NCBI GenBank assembly: GCA_024280855.1
Contig: JAJRPG010000058.1
Span: 91,504 to 155,503, forward strand
Length of the DNA stretch: 64,000 nt
Origin: Planctomycetota bacterium
GTDB lineage: Bacteria; Planctomycetota; Phycisphaerae; UBA1845
Direction: 5' to 3'
Shown: positions 1 through 8,817 of the stretch, one piece after another
Layout of the letters: every line of letters begins with the position of its first letter
Numbering within the stretch: position 1 is the first letter of the stretch
The notes under the pieces: generated by a model
What the model saw: the letters and a program-made list of their open reading frames with translations, nothing else
What the model was told of the DNA's origin: nothing
The model's database searches: none
Program-made: the position numbers and the translations under genes

Positions 1-781
1 GTAACCCTTTTCGATGCAGGATGTCGATGGCGTGGATGAGATCAATGAAACCTTTCTTTTCAATAAGGCGACCCACGCTGAAGATGGACATGGGCTTACG
101 GGCTGACCCTGTTGGCGCGAAACGAGTGGCGTCGATGCCGTTGTAGAGAACTTTTATTTTTGATGCGTCAACGCCCGGCAGTTGTTTCACCATGTATTGG
201 CGATTGGATTCGCATACCGTTACGGTAAACTGCGAAGCGTTGATCTTATCTCGCAGCAACCGTTTATCCACGTTGTCACGAAAGATGTCGAATGCGTGAA
301 GCGTGAGACTATAAGATAAGTTGCCTAACTTATTCGCCAGCAAGGCGACGGTGGCTTCGTCGGTTCCAAAGTGGACGTGTACATGGTCGATTTTATTTTT
401 GTGAACCCATCTGAGCAGCTCAGATGCCTGGACGAGTTCAAACCATTTTTCGCTACGATGACGCTGAATGAGTCGCATCGCACTGAAGTAGTCGCCAGGA
501 TTTCTTCGCAGCAGTTTCGCTTGGGAGATTAATTGTTTTTTGACATTTCCAATAAAGCGATCGTTAAAATAATTTACCCGAGCGCGAACCCGCGTTGCGG
601 ACTCGTGAAAGACGCCTTCGTTGGGCAATCGTAGCGAGGCGATGTGTAGGTCTACACCTTGATTTTCTAATTCTAGAATTTCATTGACGACGAAGGTTTG
701 GCTAAACCGAGGGTACATGCGCAGCATATAACCTATGCGCTTGTGGTTGGTTTGGGATGTCGTTGATGTCAATGTCTTCAT
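1..781 (-). CDS. Glycosyltransferase family 4 (GT-B), 3' end cut by window edge
   Basis: Reading leftward from ATG at 781, about 260 codons stay open to the window edge, so the C-terminus is missing. The visible part has the GT-B N-terminal domain (MLRMYPRFSQTFVVNEI near residue 19), a central LTLHAFDIFRD segment, VLYNGID at the inter-domain linker, and the start of the second Rossmann domain (FSVGRLIEKKGF). This pattern resembles WcaL/AmsK-type exopolysaccharide glycosyltransferases; sugar donor and acceptor cannot be told. The next gene upstream (797-2080) ends 15 bp away on the same strand, so the three glycosyltransferases at the left edge probably form one transcript for a surface polysaccharide. 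Confidence 0.85.
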   Translation of the reverse strand, partial: MKTLTSTTSQTNHKRIGYMLRMYPRFSQTFVVNEILELENQGVDLHIASLRLPNEGVFHESATRVRARVNYFNDRFIGNVKKQLISQAKLLRRNPGDYFSAMRLIQRHRSEKWFELVQASELLRWVHKNKIDHVHVHFGTDEATVALLANKLGNLSYSLTLHAFDIFRDNVDKRLLRDKINASQFTVTVCESNRQYMVKQLPGVDASKIKVLYNGIDATRFAPTGSARKPMSIFSVGRLIEKKGFIDLIHAIDILHRKGL

Positions 782-796
782 AATGACTCACGATTA

Positions 797-2080
797 TTAT
801 GCAATCCGCCCAAGGCGTTGTTGCGGGTCGTCCGACTGCGATTCAATCGCCCTGCGGTGGATGGCTTTGTCCATTGTACGCATGACATCTATAGCAGCAT
901 GTCGCCAGGTGTATCGGCTACACACTTGGTCGAAGGCCGATTGGCTTAGTTGCTTTCTTAAAGCGGGATTGTCATGGGCGATTTTTAGTTTCGCACAGAG
1001 GTCATCTACGTTGTCAGGCTCAACCAAAAGTCCCGATACGTTATCTTGCAAGATGTCAGCCATCTGTCCAATGCGCGAAGCTACCACGCAAGCACCGGCA
1101 GCCATGTATTCAAACAGCTTAATGGGAGAATAGTAAAACGAGGTCGATTGATGCGACGGCGCGACAGCTACATCCATTGAATTTAATACACGCGGTATTT
1201 CACTGTGGGCGATTGCGCCCATGAAGGTTACGGAGTCTTTAATGCCAAGTTGCGTTACCAGGTTTCGCAAATTTTCTTGCTGTGGTCCCGTACCAACCAG
1301 TAGCAGATGAGCCTTTTTGACGTTACACAATAGTTGAGCGAATGAGTGAATAAGTGTTTCGACACCGTGCCAGGGTTTGAACGTGCCGACAAATCCTACA
1401 GTGAATACGTCAGGTAAATTTAATTCGCGGCGGATTTCGCTGGATGATGACGCGTTGATGAAGCGTTCAATGTTGACGCCATTGGGGATGACATCGATTT
1501 TTTCCGGGGCGATGCCGCGCTGGGATAATTTTTGTGCGAGGCAATCTGACACAGCCATGACCCGGTCAGTTTGTAGTAACACATTGTTTTCGATGCCCGT
1601 AGCTAATCCGTCCAGATGCAGCGAGCGGAATTGGGCGGCTTCTTCGGTGAGGATGGCATTGACTTCGAGAATGTGAGGAATGCCCAGCCGCTTAGCTATG
1701 TCTACGCCCACATGGCCCATGAGCGATAGCCGTTCGATAATCGCGTCTGGAGCAAAATCGTTTATCTGTTGAACGGCTTTTTCATCCCCGGCGCAGATGC
1801 TATACCATAGCGAACGAAACTCTCGTGCGACCCCTTCGCTTAACCCATGCTCGCCGAGCCAGGTTTTCATCTGACGCGGAATTTGTTTGATCGATTTAGA
1901 CGGTGGCATTAGCACGGGGACTGTCGCTTGGTCGTCTCCGTTACCCGGATTGGGAGAAAGGATAGCTACGTCGTGCCCCAACTCTGCGAGGGCTGAGGTG
2001 ATGGAGCGCAGGTGAATCGAGGCTCCTTTCACGCCGCTTACAGGGATGCCGAAATCGCTACAAACGTATAGCAGTCGCAC
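797..2080 (-). CDS. Glycosyltransferase family 4 (GT-B fold)
   Basis: A 427-residue protein of normal length for a family 4 retaining glycosyltransferase. It has the N-terminal acceptor domain with a glycine-rich loop (GIPVSGVKGASIHLR, residues 11-25), VIPNGV at 197-202, the start of the donor domain (FVGTFKPWHG, 230-239) and the SPIKLFEYMAAG segment near 318-329, which carries the conserved nucleotide-sugar-binding glutamates. No signal peptide or membrane segment is seen, so it is probably cytoplasmic. Its start overlaps the end of the upstream gene (2058-3293) by 23 bp, implying translational coupling. The sugar used cannot be read from sequence. Confidence 0.88.
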   Translation of the reverse strand: MRLLYVCSDFGIPVSGVKGASIHLRSITSALAELGHDVAILSPNPGNGDDQATVPVLMPPSKSIKQIPRQMKTWLGEHGLSEGVAREFRSLWYSICAGDEKAVQQINDFAPDAIIERLSLMGHVGVDIAKRLGIPHILEVNAILTEEAAQFRSLHLDGLATGIENNVLLQTDRVMAVSDCLAQKLSQRGIAPEKIDVIPNGVNIERFINASSSSEIRRELNLPDVFTVGFVGTFKPWHGVETLIHSFAQLLCNVKKAHLLLVGTGPQQENLRNLVTQLGIKDSVTFMGAIAHSEIPRVLNSMDVAVAPSHQSTSFYYSPIKLFEYMAAGACVVASRIGQMADILQDNVSGLLVEPDNVDDLCAKLKIAHDNPALRKQLSQSAFDQVCSRYTWRHAAIDVMRTMDKAIHRRAIESQSDDPQQRLGRIA

Positions 2081-3293
2081 TTTCGTGATCCTTATGTTTG
2101 AGCAAGCTGAATCGATGGGCGATACGTTCCAGGCCGTTCAAATCGAGCGAGTGGTCGGAGACGTTCTTGCCGTTTTTTAGAAGGTGTCGAACTTTCTCAG
2201 ATAGCAGTTGGGGCGTAAGATCAGCAGGCTCTATCATTTCGAGGATGCCCAAGTCTTGCCAGAGACGCGCACGAATGAGCTGTTCTTCACGAGGCTGGGT
2301 TCGCGGGATGACGAGCGAGCGTTTTTTATTGATAGCGACTTCGCAGAGCGTGTTATAACCGCCCATGGAAACGACCATCTCGGCATGACACATGCGCTCC
2401 GCAAGGTTTGGCTCAAAAGGTACCCATTCCACATGAGAATTTCGTAGAGCTTTTTCCTGCAATTTTTTACCGGCTTCGGCGGGCAGGTCAGGCCCAGCGA
2501 TAAGCACTGAACGTATACCTTGCTTGGCTAAGTCGTCCGCCGCTTGGTCGAGGTAGTTATGTAGTAGTTCGCCACCATCCGTTCCGCCTCCCACTGTAAC
2601 CAATACATAGGGCGACGCTTTTGCCAAATCGGTTTTTCCGTTTTTTACAGGCGAAGTAGGCACGGAGCGTGTCACATAGCCAACGTACTTGAGCTTGTCC
2701 TGAACATTGGCGGGGAGCTGATAATGGTCGGCCACATCAAAGATGTCTTTCACGCCATAGACCCAAATCTCGTCAAACAACGTGGATAATTTTGCGGGCA
2801 CGCCGAGTTCTTCCCACTGTGCAATAGTGACGGGCGGGGCATCTTCGATGTCGCGCATGCCAAATATGATGCGGGTTTCTGGTCGATTCTCACGAAGCCA
2901 TTCCAGTGCGGAAAGAAGCTCGCCACAAACGCCGATCGGTGCTTTATCAACGATAACAACCGTCGGGTCGAAAAAACGAACGCTGTCACGCAACATGCTT
3001 GCCCGTAACTGCATGACATTTTCTGAAGGCAGCGAGAAAAATTTGCTTTGATAATCGTGGTTATTCGCTTTCACTAGAGCAGGCAATTTGATGTAATCTG
3101 CGTGCTTTAGGCCATCGAACATGGTGACGTAGGGTGTGCCAGTGGCAATTAGAAAACTAGCGTCAGGCAGGTCTTGCCCTATCCGATTGCAGATGGCTGT
3201 AGTGCGCGCTAAGTGCCCGATGCCTACGCCGTCATGGCAATAGGCAAACACGCGAACTTCATTGTTTTGGCACTGCTTTGGATTCATAATCAA
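2058..3293 (-). CDS. MurG-like glycosyltransferase (GT28 C-terminal domain)
   Basis: A 411-residue protein with a GT-B layout. The N-terminus has the glycine/histidine loop HDGVGIGHLARTTAI (about residues 20-34) seen in MurG-type and nucleotide-sugar transferases. The C-terminal half has VTVGGGTDGGELL (near 232) and SMGGYNTLCEVAI (near 309), matching the GT28 C-terminal donor-binding domain. It is longer than MurG and lies outside any dcw context, so it is not peptidoglycan MurG. It is first of three leftward glycosyltransferases with overlapping or 15-bp junctions. ATG 3293 is the only good start. Substrate unknown. Confidence 0.82.
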   Translation of the reverse strand: MIMNPKQCQNNEVRVFAYCHDGVGIGHLARTTAICNRIGQDLPDASFLIATGTPYVTMFDGLKHADYIKLPALVKANNHDYQSKFFSLPSENVMQLRASMLRDSVRFFDPTVVIVDKAPIGVCGELLSALEWLRENRPETRIIFGMRDIEDAPPVTIAQWEELGVPAKLSTLFDEIWVYGVKDIFDVADHYQLPANVQDKLKYVGYVTRSVPTSPVKNGKTDLAKASPYVLVTVGGGTDGGELLHNYLDQAADDLAKQGIRSVLIAGPDLPAEAGKKLQEKALRNSHVEWVPFEPNLAERMCHAEMVVSMGGYNTLCEVAINKKRSLVIPRTQPREEQLIRARLWQDLGILEMIEPADLTPQLLSEKVRHLLKNGKNVSDHSLDLNGLERIAHRFSLLKHKDHESATAIRL

Positions 3294-3658
3294 TTTCGGC
3301 CCTTACTGGCGAATAAATATCCCCTTCAGAATCTACCTGTACACGATCCATTCCACTTAAGATTTGGCTATTTTAATGAAGTTGTCGCGTTTCAGAGCCT
3401 GGAAACATGCTATTGGGTTGGCAGGTTATTTGTTACTGCGAGCGTGGTCGCGGCGCTAGTGAATAAGTGCGAGTAGAGCCACGACTGGCAGACGTTTCGT
3501 CATGGGGTGGGGATAGGTGAAACGCGATATGCAAGCATTGAGGGGGGTAAAGGTTAACGGACTTCGTTTGGCATTGGAATTGCTTTGATAATTCTACAAT
3601 AGGAGCCAACAATGAGCGTAGGCTATTGGGGCCCGATGGATGTTTAGCCTTGTAGAGT
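3294..3658. other. Divergent intergenic region, promoter-bearing
   Basis: This 365-bp gap separates the leftward glycosyltransferase unit from the rightward secreted-protein block, so it must hold promoters in both directions. A weak candidate for the rightward gene is TTGGAA at 3574-3579 with TACAAT at 3595-3600, spaced 15 bp, which is short of the ideal 17. No RNA gene, strong hairpin or credible small coding region was seen. Confidence 0.3.
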
Positions 3659-6600
3659 TTGAAAAGAAGTATATTGGGACGGGGGTCTAAAGAAGTGTAT
3701 AAATCCAACGCCGGTGTGCGCACCTTCGTGTACATGATAGCTATCGCAACCTTTGCGCTTTCTCCAGGGCATAGCCTAGCGCAGGTGTTGGACCATCCTG
3801 TCATCACCGAAGTGTACACTGACCCTGTTGGCTTAAACGACGGTCCTGTCGGTAGCGATGCGGCTAGTCAGCATCAGGAATACATCGAAATATACATACC
3901 CCCATGTGCTGACCTCATGGCTAGTCTTAATTGCAACGCCCTCAATCTCACTTTTTATGAAGTGGAGGGCGATTCGAGTAGCTCTGGCGTTGAGCTTATG
4001 AACTATCGTTTCGACCTACCCACCCTGCAAGCAGGGGCCACGGGGAAGGTCATCGTGGTTGGCTGGTTGAAGTATGTGAATGATCCGCCTACGGCTTTAG
4101 CAGGGACGTCGAACACACGCATCGCAATGGTCAATGGCCAAGTGACGAGTACAGGCGGTGCTTATGATTTCATCGCCATCAACGGCAATCATTTTGGCGG
4201 CGGTGTGACGAATCCAAATTTTTCGGCAGTGCAAGCTGAAAGTTTTATCGCGATTCCTAACGAAACAAGAAGCGGTATTGTTCAAAACGGGTCCGGGGCT
4301 TATCTGCTCGTGAACCGTGACGCGCTTGGATATGTGCAGCTTTGCGACGATAAAAATCTGACGGGCTGTTCTGCTGCGGGCTTCTGCCGTAGCGATTTAA
4401 TCACGGCTTGTTCGCCGGGTAGTACTTGTGGTGACGGGTCAAAGTGTCTTCCTGTCGGCGCACATCCTGTTCTGCCTGACGATACGAAGGGGTTAAGCAC
4501 CAGTGCTTTGTTGGATGGCTACGCGGGCAATAATGACAGCGCATTCAAGGTTGACCAACAGCCTGTGACCTGTATGGATATTCCTGGCAATTGCAACGAC
4601 TTGGAAACTATATTGACTAATGGCGGCGCTTTTAGCCTGTTGGTTCCGCAGATTTCTATTGAAGACACCACGCGACTCACACCAACTGTTGGTAACGGTT
4701 ATGCGCGTAAATATGCCGACATCGCAAAAACAACTGAGGATGCTGGAGTCGCTGATGATCCGGTAGTGGATGCGATGGAGAGTTATCGACTTATTCGTAA
4801 TGTTGGGCCTTTTTATCCGACACCGGGTGTTGCGCCCCTTTCGACTTCCGCGCCGCAGTTAAGTGTCGCCGTTGACGCGGAGCAGACTTTTGAAGTTTTA
4901 TCGCAGACGGTAGGCCGACCTGGTGTGTTCGCGGCTAGTGCTGGTGGTGCGTTCGATATTGATATGTCCGTGTCCGGGGGCACGTCAAGTAATTCTTTTG
5001 TCGCGACGTTCGCGCCTGGTATGACAGATGCAAATGTCGTGGGTCAATCGTTTGGATTCCCTTCGGTAGCTGTAACACCGACAGTTGGGGCTGCTCATTT
5101 ATCTAATGCCTCAGCTAATGTGACGGTGACGGCGACGAACAGTGTTTTTGGTGATCCGGCTGTTCAGAATGCTGCTCAGGCAATTACGGTGACAGCTACA
5201 ATACTCAATCCTACGACAGGATTAGATAAGAATAGTTTGCCTTTTCAAACAACGGTGTTCCTGGCGATTCAACCTCTTAGAGACGATCCCGGTGTCCTGA
5301 ATGAATTTTTAGCTTCAAGTGTGGGTGCGTTTATAGCCGCTCAGCCAAACGCCGCTTTTTTAGGGACGGTAGGCAATGCTTCTTTCCTGCTCGATCCTAA
5401 TGGCGATTTAAGCAACTCTCTGATTTGGAGTGGGATGACTTCGGACTTGCCCGTGATTGGTGAAGAGTGCACCAACTGGATAAATCCGCCAAGCCCAGCC
5501 GGGACTTTGGACTTGGCTACGACAGTGCTTACTTCTGCAGAAGCAACACAGAATCCAATGGTCGCGATTACGAGTTATGCTGGATCGGTTACACAGAACA
5601 CCGTGCTGCTTGGATTGAAGTGTGACGATAACAGCGGCGCTAGTTGTGCCGGGCTGGTTATTGGCGATGGGTGTAATGTTGGCGCGGGACTTTGCATCGC
5701 GGATTGTGGTCTAGGTGCGACAACCAACATTCAGGCGAAATCGTTTAATCATCCTGACATTGTTACTTTTGGAGGCGCTTTTTCCCCTACAGAATTAGTA
5801 TATTTTGCAGATAGTAAAGGCGTAACCGGAAATTTGCGAAGCGGCCTATCGAACGCGACAACGTCCCGGACGTTTGAATTGTTGATCGTGGATTACAACT
5901 CTTTCAGCACAGGCAATAACAGGTACGAGAGCGGATTAACGGACGACTTTGGCATTGTTGTTGAAGTATTGGCGACTGAAATCGGTGCGCCGGTATCCCC
6001 TGGTGAATTTATATTCCTGAGCTTCAGCGGCGGATTTCAAGGCGCAGATATTGATATGTTAGTCGGCTCTGCAGGCGACGTCATAGCCAACCTGATTTTC
6101 CTTGATCTGGATAACCTTCACGACCAGCTAGGCATCATTTCTCTAGAAAGAATATATGTTATAGATGGTAGCGGTTCTGGTGAAATTGATATTTTAGAAG
6201 TCTTTTCTCTGAATCCTATCGGCGGAACGCAAACAACTATTCTATCATCTGTCCCTGCTACCGGGCGTTCGTTGTCTCGCTCGGCTGGGAATGTCATGAG
6301 GCTAACTTTCTCTCAGGATATTACGGTACCGGCGGCGGGTGAAATTGTGATTCAAGAACTGCTGCCATCCGGTGCGTTCGGGGCAGACCTCTCGGCTGGA
6401 TTTTCTGTAACTGTCGATATGGCAAGCCCGCGTGTGTTGCGAATAGAGGATACTGGAGCTGCTGATTTGGTTCATCGGAAATGGTACTCGGTTCGTAATA
6501 CGGGTTCTTGGCCTGGCGTGAGCGCTTTTAATGTGCAACTCGTGGTTCAGGTGGGTGACGCAGATAATGATGGCATTGTTTCTAATATTGATGCCAGTGC

Positions 6601-6745
6601 GATTAATGCTGTAGTGCCAAACTTTGGCCCGGCTGATGACGACCGGCGCGATATTGATGGCGGTGGTTCTGTAGTAAATGCGGACGTGGGTTTTTGTAAT
6701 ACGAATATACCATCGTTTCCAGTGGCTAAGCCAATGGGGCATTAA
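3659..6745 (+). CDS. Secreted lamin-tail-like protein with C-terminal dockerin-type repeat
   Basis: A 1028-residue exported protein. The TTG start gives a long leader with a hydrophobic stretch ending in PGHSLAQ; an in-frame ATG at 3734 would give a shorter, more ordinary signal peptide. After cleavage, HPVITEVYTDP followed by EYIEIYIPP resembles the lamin-tail fold common on secreted planctomycete proteins. The middle is low in charge and rich in Gly, Thr and Ser, with no catalytic motif seen. The last 60 residues carry two EF-hand-like loops (DADNDGIVSNIDA and DIDGGGSVVNADV), a dockerin-type Ca-binding module. Two further secreted dockerin proteins follow. The role is probably at the cell surface or matrix; no enzyme activity is assigned. 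Confidence 0.75.
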   Translation: MKRSILGRGSKEVYKSNAGVRTFVYMIAIATFALSPGHSLAQVLDHPVITEVYTDPVGLNDGPVGSDAASQHQEYIEIYIPPCADLMASLNCNALNLTFYEVEGDSSSSGVELMNYRFDLPTLQAGATGKVIVVGWLKYVNDPPTALAGTSNTRIAMVNGQVTSTGGAYDFIAINGNHFGGGVTNPNFSAVQAESFIAIPNETRSGIVQNGSGAYLLVNRDALGYVQLCDDKNLTGCSAAGFCRSDLITACSPGSTCGDGSKCLPVGAHPVLPDDTKGLSTSALLDGYAGNNDSAFKVDQQPVTCMDIPGNCNDLETILTNGGAFSLLVPQISIEDTTRLTPTVGNGYARKYADIAKTTEDAGVADDPVVDAMESYRLIRNVGPFYPTPGVAPLSTSAPQLSVAVDAEQTFEVLSQTVGRPGVFAASAGGAFDIDMSVSGGTSSNSFVATFAPGMTDANVVGQSFGFPSVAVTPTVGAAHLSNASANVTVTATNSVFGDPAVQNAAQAITVTATILNPTTGLDKNSLPFQTTVFLAIQPLRDDPGVLNEFLASSVGAFIAAQPNAAFLGTVGNASFLLDPNGDLSNSLIWSGMTSDLPVIGEECTNWINPPSPAGTLDLATTVLTSAEATQNPMVAITSYAGSVTQNTVLLGLKCDDNSGASCAGLVIGDGCNVGAGLCIADCGLGATTNIQAKSFNHPDIVTFGGAFSPTELVYFADSKGVTGNLRSGLSNATTSRTFELLIVDYNSFSTGNNRYESGLTDDFGIVVEVLATEIGAPVSPGEFIFLSFSGGFQGADIDMLVGSAGDVIANLIFLDLDNLHDQLGIISLERIYVIDGSGSGEIDILEVFSLNPIGGTQTTILSSVPATGRSLSRSAGNVMRLTFSQDITVPAAGEIVIQELLPSGAFGADLSAGFSVTVDMASPRVLRIEDTGAADLVHRKWYSVRNTGSWPGVSAFNVQLVVQVGDADNDGIVSNIDASAINAVVPNFGPADDDRRDIDGGGSVVNADVGFCNTNIPSFPVAKPMGH

Positions 6746-6778
6746 CGTTCGTCTTTGAAAGTATATGAAAAGCGTAAT

Positions 6779-7453
6779 ATGTTTCGTCAATCGATAAATC
6801 TTTTTGTAGTTTTAGCACTCTCGGCTAACTTGGCTGTTGGTGGGACGGTTACGTTTACGCCGACGACTTCCACAGTCGTTGCGCCGGGCGTAGATGTATC
6901 TTATCAAGTTGAATTAGCGGTTGAATCATTGTCGGCATTCAACACGGCTGATGTGATTATTGGCGCAGACCAATCCAACGATGTGTCGTTTAGTTATAGC
7001 TTTCAATGGTTAATTGCTTTTTCTTCGGGAAACATATCGCCGATTACTCCGGATATAGGGTTTTACACGCAGGATGTTTTTGTGGGCGGTAACAATCCTA
7101 CATCGGTCGGTTCTCAGATGGTTCTTGGTGACGTCACGATTGATACGACGAATATGGTTGGAGGTTGCTATTTGGTGCAAGTGAATCGTGCCGTTGATAG
7201 CAACAGTGGGCTTACGCTCGACATCCTTTCTGAATCGCTTAACGGATCAGCTATGTATATTATTCAAGGCGATTCTGTAGACGGAAATTGCGATGGTAAA
7301 GTTGATGCGCAAGATTTCAATAGCCTGGCTGAATGTTTACAAGGCCCTGGTCAGCCATATCCGTTGGGATGTGGCGCATACGATACGGATGTCGATGGCG
7401 ACGTTGATGCCGCAGATTATTCTGCATTAACTTTACAATACACGGGTTCGTAG
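6779..7453 (+). CDS. Secreted cohesin-like domain protein with dockerin-type tail
   Basis: From ATG 6779 the protein has 224 residues with a clean signal peptide (FVVLALSANLAVGG). An upstream in-frame TTG at 6755 is possible but adds charged residues before the signal. The mature N-terminal domain (about residues 22-175) is a predicted all-beta module that looks cohesin-like: an APGVDVSYQVEL opening, ADVIIGAD, and the paired strands VLGDVTIDTT and YLVQVN. The C-terminus has two Ca-binding loops (DGNCDGKVDAQDF and DTDVDGDVDAADY) typical of dockerins. The next gene (7495-8814) repeats the same N-terminal domain, including GFY(T/S)QDVFVGGNN, so the two are a tandem duplication. The cohesin assignment is inference. 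Confidence 0.7.
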   Translation: MFRQSINLFVVLALSANLAVGGTVTFTPTTSTVVAPGVDVSYQVELAVESLSAFNTADVIIGADQSNDVSFSYSFQWLIAFSSGNISPITPDIGFYTQDVFVGGNNPTSVGSQMVLGDVTIDTTNMVGGCYLVQVNRAVDSNSGLTLDILSESLNGSAMYIIQGDSVDGNCDGKVDAQDFNSLAECLQGPGQPYPLGCGAYDTDVDGDVDAADYSALTLQYTGS

Positions 7454-7494
7454 TTGGTTGGTAAGAGCCGCCATGCAACTTTTAGTATTGTCCT

Positions 7495-8814
7495 ATGGTG
7501 GTGGATTTCACAATGATGCAATCAAATAAAATGCGCGTAGTTAGGGCAAGTACCATAGCCGTTATTCTTGGCGGATTGATGTCTTCGTCATTGTGGGCGG
7601 GAGCCGTCACCTTTACGCCGGTTGGTCCTACTGCTGTTGACGCAGGTACTGACATTGTGATGACGTTATCAGTTACGTCAGTGAGCCTCGCTTCATTTGA
7701 TGCCGCGGATATTATCATCGGCTCTACAGATGCCGCTGACATTGCTTTTGTGTACGACACTGCCTGGACGTCGGCGTTTTCAAATGTTACCACACCTGCG
7801 TTTGACGTTGGATTTTATAGCCAAGATGTATTTGTTGGCGGAAATAACGCGGCGTCCGTGGGTAGTACACTGGTTTTGGGGACGATTACGATTGATACGA
7901 CGGGTATGAGTGGTGGGTCGCATCAGGTGGTTGTGGATAATGCAACGGATGGCTTCAGTCGTCTGGCATTAGCGGGCATGACCGAGCCTCTTACGGGGGC
8001 AGGCATATTTCAGATCAATGGCGTGGCCTGCAGTTCGCCGATCGTGTCAGCGGCTGGTTCCAGATTTATTTCTATTACGCCTCAGCCTGCGGATAGCACT
8101 GACCCGACGCGGTTTTTTATTACGTCGTCAACTTGGCCTTGCGTGGCTAAGTTTGTAGGTGTGCCCGCTCCATTAGACTTGGATGCGAATGGAACTATTG
8201 ACGGCATGGGCGCTAGTCTGGTAGACCTCATTGATGATGCCGGATTGCTAGGTGCGCAGGCGTGGTCTGGCAGCGCTTGCGACAATCTCATGCCGTTTTG
8301 TACAACCAACGCGCAGTGCGCGGTTGGGCAATTGTGTGTGCCTATCATGCGGTGTAGCGAATCTCTGGAGCCGTGCACGACAACGCCGAATTGCCCTGTT
8401 GGGCAGACGTGCATACCCGGCAAGCTGTACATTGCGGGAGCAGCGATTGCGCCAAGTGAACGCAATTTACCGCCTACAGAATATTTTGTGCAAGCCGACT
8501 GCGGGGGTGGTCAGACTCCGCCACAATCTGTGATTATGAAAATCATTGGCGATGCAGACGGTAGTGGAATCGTCAGTGCAACTGACATCACGTTGACAGT
8601 TTTAGGATTCCAGCTCTTTTATCATCGACCTCTTGGCGATCCCAATGGTTCGTTGTCTGTCTCGGTTGACCAGAGAGGAACGAATAACATTTGTGGCACG
8701 ATTTCCCCGCCTATTGTCAATGTAGCTGACATTACCGCAGTTGTGAAGTCATTTCAATTGTCCACATATGCCGCAGAAGCGGCTAATAATGGCTGTACGT
8801 TGCCATGCCCTTAA
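7495..8814 (+). CDS. Secreted cohesin-like protein, paralogue of the preceding gene, with split dockerin-like tail
   Basis: A 439-residue exported protein (signal near VILGGLMSSSLWAGA). Residues about 35-180 repeat the beta domain of the gene just upstream, with VTFTPVGPTAVDAGTDI, ADIIIGST, GFYSQDVFVGGNN and VLGTITIDTTGMSGG. An insertion of about 170 residues follows, with a Cys-rich patch (CTTNAQCAVGQLCVP and CTTTPNCPVGQTCIP) resembling the short Cys knots of planctomycete and myxobacterial surface proteins. The tail has one clear dockerin loop (DADGSGIVSATDIT) and a second, more degenerate half (NVADITAVVKSF). Its stop is 3 bp from the stop of the convergent amidohydrolase gene. Function unknown; the context suggests extracellular adhesion or assembly. 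Confidence 0.7.
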   Translation: MVVDFTMMQSNKMRVVRASTIAVILGGLMSSSLWAGAVTFTPVGPTAVDAGTDIVMTLSVTSVSLASFDAADIIIGSTDAADIAFVYDTAWTSAFSNVTTPAFDVGFYSQDVFVGGNNAASVGSTLVLGTITIDTTGMSGGSHQVVVDNATDGFSRLALAGMTEPLTGAGIFQINGVACSSPIVSAAGSRFISITPQPADSTDPTRFFITSSTWPCVAKFVGVPAPLDLDANGTIDGMGASLVDLIDDAGLLGAQAWSGSACDNLMPFCTTNAQCAVGQLCVPIMRCSESLEPCTTTPNCPVGQTCIPGKLYIAGAAIAPSERNLPPTEYFVQADCGGGQTPPQSVIMKIIGDADGSGIVSATDITLTVLGFQLFYHRPLGDPNGSLSVSVDQRGTNNICGTISPPIVNVADITAVVKSFQLSTYAAEAANNGCTLPCP

Positions 8815-8817
8815 CGA

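Noticed and set aside
6302-6790. 162-codon minus-strand ORF inside the dockerin protein gene
   Set aside because: It lies antisense to a well supported gene and has no ribosome site or recognisable domain.
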